Under the pieces are notes generated by a model. That model had not been told where the DNA came from and searched no databases. It worked only from the letters and a program-made list of their open reading frames with translations. A DNA stretch of 24,150 nucleotides from Mycobacteriaceae bacterium (GTDB taxonomy: Bacteria; Actinomycetota; Actinomycetes; Mycobacteriales; Mycobacteriaceae), in contig JABFVX010000029.1 in NCBI GenBank assembly GCA_013362555.1, positions 1 to 24,150 of the forward strand, read 5' to 3'. Positions 14,626-22,166 of the stretch are shown in pieces; position 1 is the first letter of the stretch; the number at the start of each line of letters is the position of its first letter. A program made the position numbers and the translations under genes.

Positions 14626-14747
14626 TGATCAACGACCACGCAGTGACTTTCGGCGCATACTGCGCGGCGACGTTGTTGATGGGGTTGGCGTTGGTGACGT
14701 TATTGCTGATGACGGTGCTGGACCGCAAAAGGGGCGCTAAACAATGA
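14512..14747 (+). repeat. Partial tandem duplication of the cysW 3' end
   Basis: Copy 1 begins at 14512 (inside cysW) and copy 2 at 14628, both with ATCAACGACCAC. A 62-nt core (14545-14606 and 14664-14725, offset 119) is identical except for one base (G/A, TTG/TTA). The flanking codons differ mostly at synonymous positions (ACTTTTGGA against ACTTTCGGC; TACTGT against TACTGC) and copy 2 has one extra codon. The near-identical core between diverged flanks suggests recent gene conversion or recombination on an older duplication. Confidence 0.92.
14625..14747 (+). CDS. 40-residue single-helix protein, duplicated CysW C-terminus
   Basis: ATG 14625 overlaps the cysW stop (TGATG) and has GAGGG at 14612-14616, spacing 8. 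The ORF repeats the CysW C-terminus: MINDHAVTFGAYCAATLLMG, then a hydrophobic helix and DRKRGAKQ. The stop at 14745-14747 overlaps the cysA ATG as ATGA. The frame is fully open and translationally linked on both sides, so it could be expressed as a small membrane peptide of the permease complex. Alternatively it is the original cysW end, left behind after a duplication. There is no direct evidence that it is functional. Confidence 0.5.
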   Translation: MINDHAVTFGAYCAATLLMGLALVTLLLMTVLDRKRGAKQ

Positions 14748-15748
14748 TCACCGTGACTTCGGCGAACAAGCGTTATGGCACGTTCGCCGCGTTGGACGAC
14801 ATCTCGATAGACATCCCGTCCGGGTCGCTGACGGCGCTGCTCGGTCCGTCCGGTTCGGGCAAGTCGACGCTGCTGCGCTCGATCGCGGGATTGGAGAAGC
14901 TGGATTCCGGGCTCGTGACCATCGCCGACCGCGACGTCACCCACGTGCCGCCGCAGCAGCGCGACATCGGGTTCGTGTTCCAGCACTATGCCGCGTTCAA
15001 GCACATGACCGTGCGCGACAATGTCGCGTTCGGCCTGAAGATCCGCAAACGCCCGAAGGCGGAGATCGCCAAGCGGGTGGACGACTTGCTGGCGATCGTC
15101 GGTCTGGACGGGTTTCAGCACCGATATCCGGCGCAGTTGTCCGGCGGCCAGCGCCAGCGCATGGCGCTGGCGCGTGCGCTGGCGGTGGAGCCGAAGGTGC
15201 TGCTGCTGGACGAGCCGTTCGGTGCGCTGGACGCCAAGGTCCGCACCGACCTGCGCCGCTGGCTGCGCAAGCTGCATGAGGAGGTGCACGTCACCACGGT
15301 CCTGGTCACCCACGACCAGGAGGAGGCGCTCGACGTCGCCGACCGTATCGCGGTGTTGAACAAGGGCCGCATCGAGCAGATCGGCAGTCCGGACGACCTG
15401 TATGACCGGCCCGCCAACGACTTCGTCATGTCGTTCCTCGGCCCGGTCGCCAAGCTCAACGGGCACCTGGTGCGCCCGCACGACATCCGGGTCGGCCGCG
15501 ACGCGGCGATGGCGCTGGCTCGGGACGAGGGCACCGCTCAGTCGGCGGGCGTCACCAGGGCCACCGTGGTCCGGGTGGTGTACCTCGGCTTCGAGGTGCG
15601 CGTGGAGCTGTGCAACGCCGCCACCGGCGACATGTTCGCCGCCCAGGTCACCCGCGGCGACGCCGAGGCGCTCCAGTTGGCCGAAGGCGAGACCGTCTAC
15701 GTCCGGGCTACCCGTCTCCCCGACCTGCCAGGCCAAATCGTCGCCTGA
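14744..15748 (+). CDS. cysA: Sulfate/thiosulfate import ATPase CysA
   Basis: A 334-residue ATPase that energises the CysTW importer at the cytoplasmic face. Motifs: Walker A GPSGSGKST (34-42), Q-loop Gln80, signature LSGGQ (132-136), Walker B VLLLDEP (152-158), switch His190. The C-terminal part (RPHDIRVGRDA, RVVYLGFEVRVELC) is the TOBE-like regulatory domain of the CysA/MalK type. The length is slightly below that of E. coli CysA. ATG 14744 overlaps the preceding 40-residue ORF (ATGA) and AAAAGGGG lies 9 nt upstream. It is the last gene of the operon, with palindrome copy 7 eight bases after the stop. Confidence 0.96.
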   Translation: MITVTSANKRYGTFAALDDISIDIPSGSLTALLGPSGSGKSTLLRSIAGLEKLDSGLVTIADRDVTHVPPQQRDIGFVFQHYAAFKHMTVRDNVAFGLKIRKRPKAEIAKRVDDLLAIVGLDGFQHRYPAQLSGGQRQRMALARALAVEPKVLLLDEPFGALDAKVRTDLRRWLRKLHEEVHVTTVLVTHDQEEALDVADRIAVLNKGRIEQIGSPDDLYDRPANDFVMSFLGPVAKLNGHLVRPHDIRVGRDAAMALARDEGTAQSAGVTRATVVRVVYLGFEVRVELCNAATGDMFAAQVTRGDAEALQLAEGETVYVRATRLPDLPGQIVA

Positions 15749-15755
15749 TATTTCC

Positions 15756-15806
15756 TCCAGAACGACCCGTGACGTGCGCTCAGCGCACGTCACGGGTCGT
15801 TCTGGA
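15756..15806. repeat. Intergenic palindrome, copy 7 (perfect, 51 bp)
   Basis: A perfect 25+1+25 bp inverted repeat centred on C15781, arm TCCAGAACGACCCGTGACGT plus GCGCT. It lies between cysA and the diiron oxygenase gene, both rightward, and could terminate the sulfate operon. Confidence 0.95.
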
Positions 15807-15828
15807 TTATGTGTCTGGCATTTACTGG

Positions 15829-15850
15829 CACCTAGAGTTACAGTTAGGTG
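15829..15850. promoter_or_regulatory. Operator-like dyad upstream of the diiron oxygenase gene
   Basis: CACCTA-N10-TAGGTG is a perfect 6-bp inverted repeat 27 nt before ATG 15877. The spacer contains TTACAGT, a possible -10 element. The geometry resembles TetR-family operators. No regulator gene is adjacent. Confidence 0.42.
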
Positions 15851-15876
15851 AGCAATATCGTTGGAGAGGTTGGGAC

Positions 15877-16878
15877 ATGACAACGCAGTCGCAGGCCACA
15901 CCCCGGGCATCCGAAGAGGTGCAGGCGTACGAGGACACTCTGCGGATGCTGTCGGCGGGTTCGGTGCGCCGTCATTTCGACCCCTATGTCGACATCGACT
16001 GGGACTCGCCCGACTTTGCTGTCGACCGCACGGACCGCCGGTGGATTCTGCCCGCCTCGACCGATCCGCTCGGTTCGCATCCGTGGTACCTGGCGTTGCC
16101 CGAGGACCGCAAGATCCAGATCGGCCTGTGGCGCCAGGCGAACGTCGCCAAGGTCGGGCTGCAGTTCGAGCAGCTGCTGATCGGCGGCGTGATGAACTAC
16201 GTGTTCAAGGCCGCCAACGGCTCGCCGGAGTTCCGCTATCTCACGCACGAGTGCATCGAAGAATGCAACCACACTTTGATGTTCCAGGAAATGGTCAACC
16301 GCATCGGCGACGACGTTCCTGGCATGGGCCCGGTCATGAACAAGCTCGGCCCGCTGATTCCGCTGCTGGGCAGGCTCTTTCCCACCACGTTCTTCGTCGC
16401 CGTGCTGGCGGGGGAGGAGCCGATCGACCACATCCAGAAGTCCATCCTGCGGGCGGGCGAGGACGTGCACCCGATCATGCAGGGCGTCATGCGCATTCAC
16501 ATCGCCGAGGAGGCGCGCCACATCTCCTTCGCGCACGAGTACTTGCAGCACAAGGTCCCGAAGCTCGGATTCGTCAAGCGCGGCATCCTGTCGCTGGCAT
16601 TCCCGATCGTGATGTACGTCGCGTGCAACCTGATCGTGCGGCCGCCGCGTTCGCTCTTCCGCCAGTGCGGCATCCCGATGAGCGTGCGTCGCGACCTGTT
16701 CTGGGGCAACAAGGAGTCCAAGGCGTGGCGGCGGGATTTGTTCGGTGACGTCCGGATGCTGGCGCAGGACACCGGCCTCCTGAACCCGGTCGCGAAGCTG
16801 CTGTGGAAGGCGTTGCGCATCGACGGCAAGCCCGCGCGGTTCCGGGGCGAGCCGGTGCGCTCGCGGGTGGCGGCCTGA
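15877..16878 (+). CDS. AurF-like diiron oxygenase
   Basis: A 333-residue protein of the AurF (p-aminobenzoate N-oxygenase) type of non-heme diiron oxygenases. Likely metal ligands in a four-helix bundle: Glu99 in QFEQLL, THECIEECNH with Glu125/Glu128 and His132, Glu180/Glu181, and HIAEEARH with His208, Glu212 and His215, followed by His220. A hydrophobic stretch AFPIVMYVACNLIV (about 243-256) suggests membrane association. ATG 15877 has AGAGG about 8 nt upstream. The stop overlaps the fprB ATG (TGATG), so the ferredoxin reductase is probably its electron donor. From memory, Rv0885-fprB (Rv0886) of M. tuberculosis is the same pair. The substrate is unknown. Confidence 0.75.
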   Translation: MTTQSQATPRASEEVQAYEDTLRMLSAGSVRRHFDPYVDIDWDSPDFAVDRTDRRWILPASTDPLGSHPWYLALPEDRKIQIGLWRQANVAKVGLQFEQLLIGGVMNYVFKAANGSPEFRYLTHECIEECNHTLMFQEMVNRIGDDVPGMGPVMNKLGPLIPLLGRLFPTTFFVAVLAGEEPIDHIQKSILRAGEDVHPIMQGVMRIHIAEEARHISFAHEYLQHKVPKLGFVKRGILSLAFPIVMYVACNLIVRPPRSLFRQCGIPMSVRRDLFWGNKESKAWRRDLFGDVRMLAQDTGLLNPVAKLLWKALRIDGKPARFRGEPVRSRVAA

Positions 16879-18332
16879 TGCCGCACGTCGTCACGCAGTC
16901 CTGCTGCAACGACGCTTCGTGCGTCTACGCCTGCCCGGTCAACTGCATCCACCCCACCCCGGATGAGCCCGATTTCGGCACGGCGGAGATGCTCTATATC
17001 GACCCGGTGTCCTGCGTGGACTGTGGTGCATGCGTGAGCGCGTGCCCCACCGGGGCTATCTCCCGCGACACCAAGCTGACGGCGGATCAGCGGGTTTTCC
17101 TGGATATCAACGCCGAGTTCTACTCCAGCGCGCGAGAATACAACTTGATGGCGCGGCCGGTGCCGATGGCGCGGCTGGAGCCCTCCCGCGGCACGCTGCG
17201 GGTGGCCATAGTCGGATCCGGCCCGGCGGCGATGTACGCGGCCGACGAGCTGCTGGCCAGGCCCACCGGCGAGCCGCTGCGGGTGCAGGTGGACATGTAC
17301 GAACGGCTGTCGCAGCCGTACGGGCTGGTGCGCCACGGTGTCGCACCGGACCACGCCGACACCAAGCGGGTGGGTCGCGTCTTCGACCGCATCCGTCGCG
17401 AAGAAGGGTTCACCCTGCGCACCAATGTCGAGGTGGGCAAGGACATTCCGCACGACGACCTGCGCAGGCGCTATGACGCGGTGATATACGCGGTCGGCGC
17501 GGCCACCGACCGGAAGCTGGACGTTCCCGGGGTCGATCTGCCCGGCGTCGCGTCGGCCACGGATTTCGTCGCGTGGTACAACGGCCACCCGGACCACGCC
17601 GACCGGGATTACGACCTGTCGGCCCGGCGGGCCGTCGTCATCGGCAATGGCAACGTCGCCCTCGATGTCGCCCGCATCCTCCTGACCGATCCGAATCGGC
17701 TGGCCGACACCACCATTGCGCCGCGGGCGCTGGCGGCGCTGCGGCACAGCAAGATCGAGGAGGTAGTCGTGGCAGGACGGCGCGGCCCGCTTCAGTCCGC
17801 GTTCACCACGGGTGAACTCTCCGGGCTGCTGGCATCGCCGGATCTGGATGTGGTGATCGAGGCCGATCTGTCGGACCCGGTGGGCGCCGCCGATTTCGCC
17901 GCGACGCAGAAGTTGCGGATGCTGCGTGCGGCGGCAGGCCGGTCGGTGGGCGACCGCAAGCGCATCGTGTTCCGCTACCAGCTCAGCCCCACCCGCATCC
18001 TGGGCGCGGAGCGCGCCGAGCAGGTCGAGTTCGCACACACCGCCCTGACACTGGGCGACGACGGCTCGGTTGCGGCCGCTCCCGCGGACGAACGGGAACT
18101 CGTCGACGCGGGCCTGGTCCTCACGTCGATCGGCTATCACGGGGTCCCGATTCCCGGCTTGCCGTTCGATTCGGGCCGAATTCCCCACGATGCGGGGCGG
18201 GTCCGCCCCGGCGTCTACGTCACGGGCTGGATCAAGCGCGGCCCGACCGGCTTCATCGGCACCAACAAGTCCTGCGCCCAGGAGACAGTCCACACGCTCA
18301 TCGCCGACCACAACGCGGGCACACTCCGCTGA
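16878..18332 (+). CDS. fprB: Ferredoxin/ferredoxin-NADP reductase FprB
   Basis: A 484-residue fusion. Residues 1-65 form a bacterial-type ferredoxin domain with Cys9, Cys10, Cys15, Cys19 and Cys23 (QSCCNDASCVYACPVNCIHP) and Cys46, Cys49, Cys52 and Cys56 (CVDCGACVSACP). Residues from about 108 form an adrenodoxin-reductase-like flavoprotein: FAD motif VAIVGSGPAAMYAADELL, NADPH motif VVIGNGNVALDVARIL (254-269), and C-terminal GWIKRGPTGFIGTNK. It transfers electrons from NADPH through FAD to Fe-S clusters. ATG 16878 overlaps the stop of the diiron oxygenase. M. tuberculosis FprB is longer at the C-terminus (as I recall), so this is the shorter form. It converges with the P450 at 18417. Confidence 0.92.
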   Translation: MPHVVTQSCCNDASCVYACPVNCIHPTPDEPDFGTAEMLYIDPVSCVDCGACVSACPTGAISRDTKLTADQRVFLDINAEFYSSAREYNLMARPVPMARLEPSRGTLRVAIVGSGPAAMYAADELLARPTGEPLRVQVDMYERLSQPYGLVRHGVAPDHADTKRVGRVFDRIRREEGFTLRTNVEVGKDIPHDDLRRRYDAVIYAVGAATDRKLDVPGVDLPGVASATDFVAWYNGHPDHADRDYDLSARRAVVIGNGNVALDVARILLTDPNRLADTTIAPRALAALRHSKIEEVVVAGRRGPLQSAFTTGELSGLLASPDLDVVIEADLSDPVGAADFAATQKLRMLRAAAGRSVGDRKRIVFRYQLSPTRILGAERAEQVEFAHTALTLGDDGSVAAAPADERELVDAGLVLTSIGYHGVPIPGLPFDSGRIPHDAGRVRPGVYVTGWIKRGPTGFIGTNKSCAQETVHTLIADHNAGTLR

Positions 18333-18351
18333 CGCCGTCCTCCAGGCGAAC

Positions 18352-18416
18352 CCCCTTGTCCAGAACGACCCACGAGTTGCGTCCAACGCAACTCGTGGGT
18401 CGTTCTGGACAAGGGG
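18352..18416. repeat. Intergenic palindrome, copy 8 (longest, co-varying arms)
   Basis: A 32+1+32 bp inverted repeat centred on C18384 with one C/A mismatch next to the centre. The outer part (TTGTCCAGAACGACCC) is the family arm, but the inner part reads CACGAGTTGCGT instead of GTGACGTGCGTT, with matching changes on the other arm. It lies between converging fprB and the P450 gene, whose TAA stop (18419-18417) directly adjoins it. Confidence 0.93.
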
Positions 18417-19784
18417 TTAACGCCGGAGCCGGAGCAGGACGGCCTTGAGCCGTGCCAGCGGACCACCGCTCGTCGTCGAGACCGTGGGGGCGGGCGTTTC
18501 CGTGGGGGCGGGCTTCTCCGGCGCTGCTGAGGTTTCCGTGGCTGTTGGAGTTTCCGTGGCTGTGGCGGTGAGGTACACCGGCAGGGCGGCGTGGCCGTGG
18601 GAGATGAAGCTGGGGAGCATGGCGAGGGAGTCGGGGGCCGCGGCGAGCCGCAGGTCGGGGAAGCGGGCGAACAGGGCGGGGAGGGCGACGCTCGCCTCCA
18701 AGCGGGCCAGGGGAGCGCCGAGGCAGTGGTGGGCGCCGTGACCGAAGGCCATGTGGCGCTTGTCCGCCCGGTCCAGGTCGAAGTCGTCCGCGGTGTCGCC
18801 GTGCACCTTCGGATCGCGTCCGACGGCGGCGTAGCACACCAGGATCGGGTCGCCCTTGGCTATGTGGATCTCCCCGATCTCGATGTCGTCCACGGCGTAG
18901 CGCAGGGGCGAGTGCACCACCGCGGTTTCGTGCCGCAGCGACTCTTCCACCAGGTGCGACCACTCGGCCCGGCCCGCTTGCAGGTCGGCGAGCGCCTCGG
19001 GGTGCGTGAGCGCGGCGAAGATGGCCTGATCCAGCAGATTGATGGTGGTCTCGTGGCCCGCACTGATGACCAGCAGCAGCGTGTCGACGAGCTCCTGCTC
19101 GCCCAGGCCGGAGCCGTCCTCGTCGTCGCGGGTCGCGATCAGCAGGCTCGTCATGTCCTCGCCGGGGTTCTCGCGCTTGTACGCGACGAGTTCGCCCAGA
19201 AGCTGGTACAGCTGCAGGTAATTCGCCATCGACTCCTCGGGCCCGAGGGTGGTGTCGAACACCGCGTCCATGTGGGTGCGCAGGCTGGGCATCAGGTGCT
19301 CCGGCACGCCCATCAGGTCGGCGATGACGCGCATGGGCAGCTGATAGCAGAACGCTTCGCGCAGGTTGACCGCCTCGCCCGCGGGCGCGGCGGCGAGCCC
19401 GTCGAGAAGCTCGGCGGTGATGGCCTCGATCGACGGCTGCATCGCCGCGGTGCGCCGGGCGGTGAAAGCGGGCGAGACGAGGCGACGCAGCCTGCGGTGG
19501 TCGCTTCCGTACGCGGTGAACATGTTGTTGACCGCGACCCACAAGAACAGCGGCCAGTCCGGCGGCACTTCCCCGTTGATGAACGCGGGCCAGTGTTGGC
19601 GGGGGTCCTTGGAGACGCGCGCGTCGGTGAGCAGGCGCTCCAGCAGCGCGGTGTCGGTGACGGACCAGGCCCGCACGCCGCCGGGCAGCTCCACCAGCGT
19701 GGCAGGTCCGCGCTCGCGGAGTCGGGCGATCTCGCCGTGGATGTCGGCTCCGGTGACGTCCAGGACGATGGGGTTGTCGGGCAT
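18417..19784 (-). CDS. Cytochrome P450 with low-complexity C-terminal tail (second P450 of conservon)
   Basis: A 455-residue P450. Standard motifs: I-helix AGHETT (242-247), K-helix Glu281-x-x-Arg284 (ESLR), and the heme loop FGHGAHHCLGA with the thiolate Cys354. The catalytic domain ends near 405; a 50-residue tail of Thr/Pro/Ala/Glu repeats (TATETPTATETSAAPEKP) follows, then a basic amphipathic helix GPLARLKAVLLRLRR. Bacterial P450s rarely have such a tail. ATG 19784 has GAGGAGGG 4 nt upstream. It lies 78 nt after the cvnE stop, with a small ACCGCAC-C-GTGCGGT hairpin (19824-19838) between. S. coelicolor conservons often carry a second P450 of the CYP154 type; the exact family here needs sequence comparison. 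Confidence 0.88.
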   Translation of the reverse strand: MPDNPIVLDVTGADIHGEIARLRERGPATLVELPGGVRAWSVTDTALLERLLTDARVSKDPRQHWPAFINGEVPPDWPLFLWVAVNNMFTAYGSDHRRLRRLVSPAFTARRTAAMQPSIEAITAELLDGLAAAPAGEAVNLREAFCYQLPMRVIADLMGVPEHLMPSLRTHMDAVFDTTLGPEESMANYLQLYQLLGELVAYKRENPGEDMTSLLIATRDDEDGSGLGEQELVDTLLLVISAGHETTINLLDQAIFAALTHPEALADLQAGRAEWSHLVEESLRHETAVVHSPLRYAVDDIEIGEIHIAKGDPILVCYAAVGRDPKVHGDTADDFDLDRADKRHMAFGHGAHHCLGAPLARLEASVALPALFARFPDLRLAAAPDSLAMLPSFISHGHAALPVYLTATATETPTATETSAAPEKPAPTETPAPTVSTTSGGPLARLKAVLLRLRR

Positions 19785-19862
19785 AGGTCCCTCCTCATTT
19801 CGTGACGCTGCGCCGCGCCGGCCACCGCACCGTGCGGTCGAGAACGCGCTGTGACGCCGTCG

Positions 19863-21116
19863 CTACAGGTGCAACGCGGGCGTCGGCGGGAATCGCACCG
19901 GCAGTGCGGCCAACGCCCGGTTGAACGGGCCGGGCCGCCACGTCAGTTCCTCGGCAGGCACAGCCAGCGCCAATTCCGGCAGCGCATCGAGCAATTGGTC
20001 GATGGCGTCCTGGGCGATCAGGTAGGCGACGGATTTGGCGGGGCAGGAGTGCGGCCCGGCGCTCCACGCCAAATGCGCGCGATTGTCGGTGAATTCGCGG
20101 GCCCCTACGGCGGGGTCGTTGTTGCAGGCCGCCATGCTGATGAGCACCGGCTGGTGCGCGGGTAGCCACACGTCGTCGATGAGGATCGGCTGGCGCGGGT
20201 AGCTCACGCAGTAGTTCGCTCCGGGCGGGTCCGTGAACAGCACCTCGTCGAGCGCGTCTCGAGTGGAGAGGCTGCCGCCGATAAGGTTGCCCGCGAACCG
20301 GTCGTCGGTCAGCATCAGCCGCAGGGTGCCGGAGATCAGGCACTGCTCGGGTTCGATGCCCGCGCCGTACATGCAGATCACCTGGTGCACGAGCTCTTCG
20401 TCGCTGAGTCCGGCGGATTCGGCGGCGAGTCGCGAGGTCAAGTCGTCGCTGGGCTCGGTGCGCTTGCTCAGCGCCAGCTCCGTGACCGCCTCGGTGATCA
20501 TGATGTTGCCCTTGTCGGCGTTGATGCCGTCCCAGATCGCCGCCTGCCCGGCCGCGATCTTCTGGCCGATCTCCGGCGGGCAGCCCATGAGCGCGTTGAC
20601 CATCTCGAACGCCAGCGGAAACGCATACTGGCTCACCAGCTCCGCATATCCGGATTCACAGAAGTTGTTGATCAGCGGGACGGCAATGCGCTCGACGGTG
20701 GAGTGCAGGGCGTGCAAGTCGACCGCGTCGAGCGCTGCGGCATTCGCCTGCCGGTACCGGACGTGGTCGGCGCCCGCGCTGCGCAGCGCGTTCGGCCGCC
20801 ACTCCAACATCGGCATCACGGGACTGTCGGCGGGCGCGGTCTGCTGCCAGACCCGCGGGTCGGCGGGAAAGTGCTCCGGGTCGTTGAGGATTCGCAGCGC
20901 CGCGCGGTATCCGACCACCAGGGTCGCGGGCACGCCCGGTGCGAGCTCCACCGGCGCCAGCGTGCCGAAGCGCTCCCGCATCTCGCGGTAGACGCGGTGC
21001 GGATCGGCCGCGAACTCCGGGGTATACATCGGAACGCGCGGGCCCTCGGTGTCGATCGGGGATCCGTGCATGACGGGGCACACGCCGGGCTGGGGCTGCG
21101 GTTCGGGATGTATCAC
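19863..21116 (-). CDS. cvnE: Conservon P450, CYP157-like without ExxR
   Basis: A 417-residue P450-like protein. The heme-ligand loop WSAGPHSCPA places the thiolate at Cys358. The I-helix reads MYGAGIEPEQC and lacks the usual acid/alcohol pair of AGxxT. The K-helix position reads DEVLF (Glu291 to Phe294), so the normally conserved Arg of ExxR is absent. Loss of ExxR is a known trait of CYP157 proteins, the P450s of Streptomyces conservons, which supports this call. GTG 21116 overlaps the cvnD stop as GTGA. As the last core conservon gene it probably acts with CvnA-D at the membrane rather than as a free-standing oxygenase, though a catalytic role is unknown. Confidence 0.88.
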   Translation of the reverse strand: MIHPEPQPQPGVCPVMHGSPIDTEGPRVPMYTPEFAADPHRVYREMRERFGTLAPVELAPGVPATLVVGYRAALRILNDPEHFPADPRVWQQTAPADSPVMPMLEWRPNALRSAGADHVRYRQANAAALDAVDLHALHSTVERIAVPLINNFCESGYAELVSQYAFPLAFEMVNALMGCPPEIGQKIAAGQAAIWDGINADKGNIMITEAVTELALSKRTEPSDDLTSRLAAESAGLSDEELVHQVICMYGAGIEPEQCLISGTLRLMLTDDRFAGNLIGGSLSTRDALDEVLFTDPPGANYCVSYPRQPILIDDVWLPAHQPVLISMAACNNDPAVGAREFTDNRAHLAWSAGPHSCPAKSVAYLIAQDAIDQLLDALPELALAVPAEELTWRPGPFNRALAALPVRFPPTPALHL

Positions 21117-21829
21117 GGGTGGAACTCCATAGGGTGCGACGAACTTTCAGGTGCGCGGGCGGTGGATTTCCCACGCAGGACTCCGGATTCGACGAGGGTG
21201 ATGAGCGCGTTCAGGCAACTGGTGCGATCGCGGGCGTCGATCGCGGTGAGCGGAGTGTGCGCGGCGAGATCCAGGGCCTCGCGCACTTCGCCGAGCGGAA
21301 AGCGCGGACTGCCGTCGAATTGGTTGACTGCCACCGAATAGGGCACGCCGTGCTGTTCCAGCATGGCGAGCGTGTCGTCGGCGCGCTCCAGGCGGCGGGT
21401 GTCGACCAGCACGAGCGCCCCCAGTGCGCCGCGCGCCAGTTCTTCCCACAGCGGCAGGAAGCGCTGCTGGCCGGGCGTGCCGAACAGATACAGCGCCAGC
21501 CGGGGATTGAGCGTGATGCGGCCGAAGTCCATTGCCACGGTGGTGGTCGCTTTGTGCGGCAGCCCGGCCATGTCGTCGATGCCGACGCTGGCCTCGGTGA
21601 TCGTCTCCTCGGTGCGCAGCGGCCGAATCTCCGACACGCTCCCGACGAAGGTGGTCTTGCCGACTCCGAAACTCCCCGACACCAGCAGCTTCACTGCCCG
21701 CGTCACCGTGTCGGGCACGTATTGAATCGTGCGCGGCGCATCCCCGACCCCCGACACGGGGTGGTCGACGGCGGCGCTGCCCATGACGTGCTCCGCCGTG
21801 CGGTCAGGCCGTGAGGGCGCGGAGCCCAT
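21113..21829 (-). CDS. cvnD: Conservon small GTPase
   Basis: A 238-residue Ras/MglA-related GTPase of the conservon CvnD type, regarded as a signalling switch of a membrane complex resembling eukaryotic G-protein systems. Motifs: G1 GSFGVGKT (52-59), G3-like YLFGTPGQQRF (114-124), where the usual acidic residue of DxxG is replaced, and G4 NQFD (169-172) in place of NKxD. The C-terminus (SSSHPMEFHP) lacks a lipidation Cys. ATG 21829 has GAGGAGG at 6 nt and overlaps cvnC by 26 nt; ATG 21784 with GGAG is an alternative that would leave a 19-nt gap. Partner genes cvnB and cvnC lie directly upstream. Confidence 0.9.
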   Translation of the reverse strand: MGSAPSRPDRTAEHVMGSAAVDHPVSGVGDAPRTIQYVPDTVTRAVKLLVSGSFGVGKTTFVGSVSEIRPLRTEETITEASVGIDDMAGLPHKATTTVAMDFGRITLNPRLALYLFGTPGQQRFLPLWEELARGALGALVLVDTRRLERADDTLAMLEQHGVPYSVAVNQFDGSPRFPLGEVREALDLAAHTPLTAIDARDRTSCLNALITLVESGVLRGKSTARAPESSSHPMEFHP

Positions 21830-22166
21830 TGAGTACCTCCTCGAGCAGGGCGGTGTCCGCTGCCGCCTTGGCGGCCGGGATCTTCAGCAGGCCGTCGTCC
21901 AGGAGATCGGAGGCGAGAATCTTCACCACGGAGGTGGGGAGGTCGAGGTGGGCCGAGATCTCGGCGAGCGAAAGGGCGCCGCCCCGGCACATCTCGAGGA
22001 CCCGCTTCGCGTCAGGCGCCGCGACCTGCGCGGCCGTCGCGGATTCGACGGCCGCCTGCGTCGCGTGCACCAACGTGACGAGATCCAGCGCGCGATTCGG
22101 ACGGGTCCGTCCGCCGGTCCGGACATATGCCCTGACCAGGTCGGGATCGCGCCCACGGGCGGTCAT
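21804..22166 (-). CDS. cvnC: Conservon DUF742 protein
   Basis: A 120-residue DUF742 protein. The N-terminus has the typical VRAYVRTGGRTRP element (11-23), and the rest is a predicted winged helix (LSLAEISAHLDLPTSVVKI, then LASDLLDDGLL). In conservons CvnC is a small partner of the GTPase/roadblock module. ATG 22166 overlaps the cvnB stop as ATGA. The winged helix may mediate protein rather than DNA contacts; this is not resolved by sequence. Confidence 0.9.
   Translation of the reverse strand: MTARGRDPDLVRAYVRTGGRTRPNRALDLVTLVHATQAAVESATAAQVAAPDAKRVLEMCRGGALSLAEISAHLDLPTSVVKILASDLLDDGLLKIPAAKAAADTALLEEVLNGLRALTA

Noticed and set aside
16497..18386. 629-codon minus-strand ORF opposite fprB and the diiron oxygenase gene
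   Set aside because: It is an antisense shadow. Both plus-strand genes carry complete cofactor motifs.
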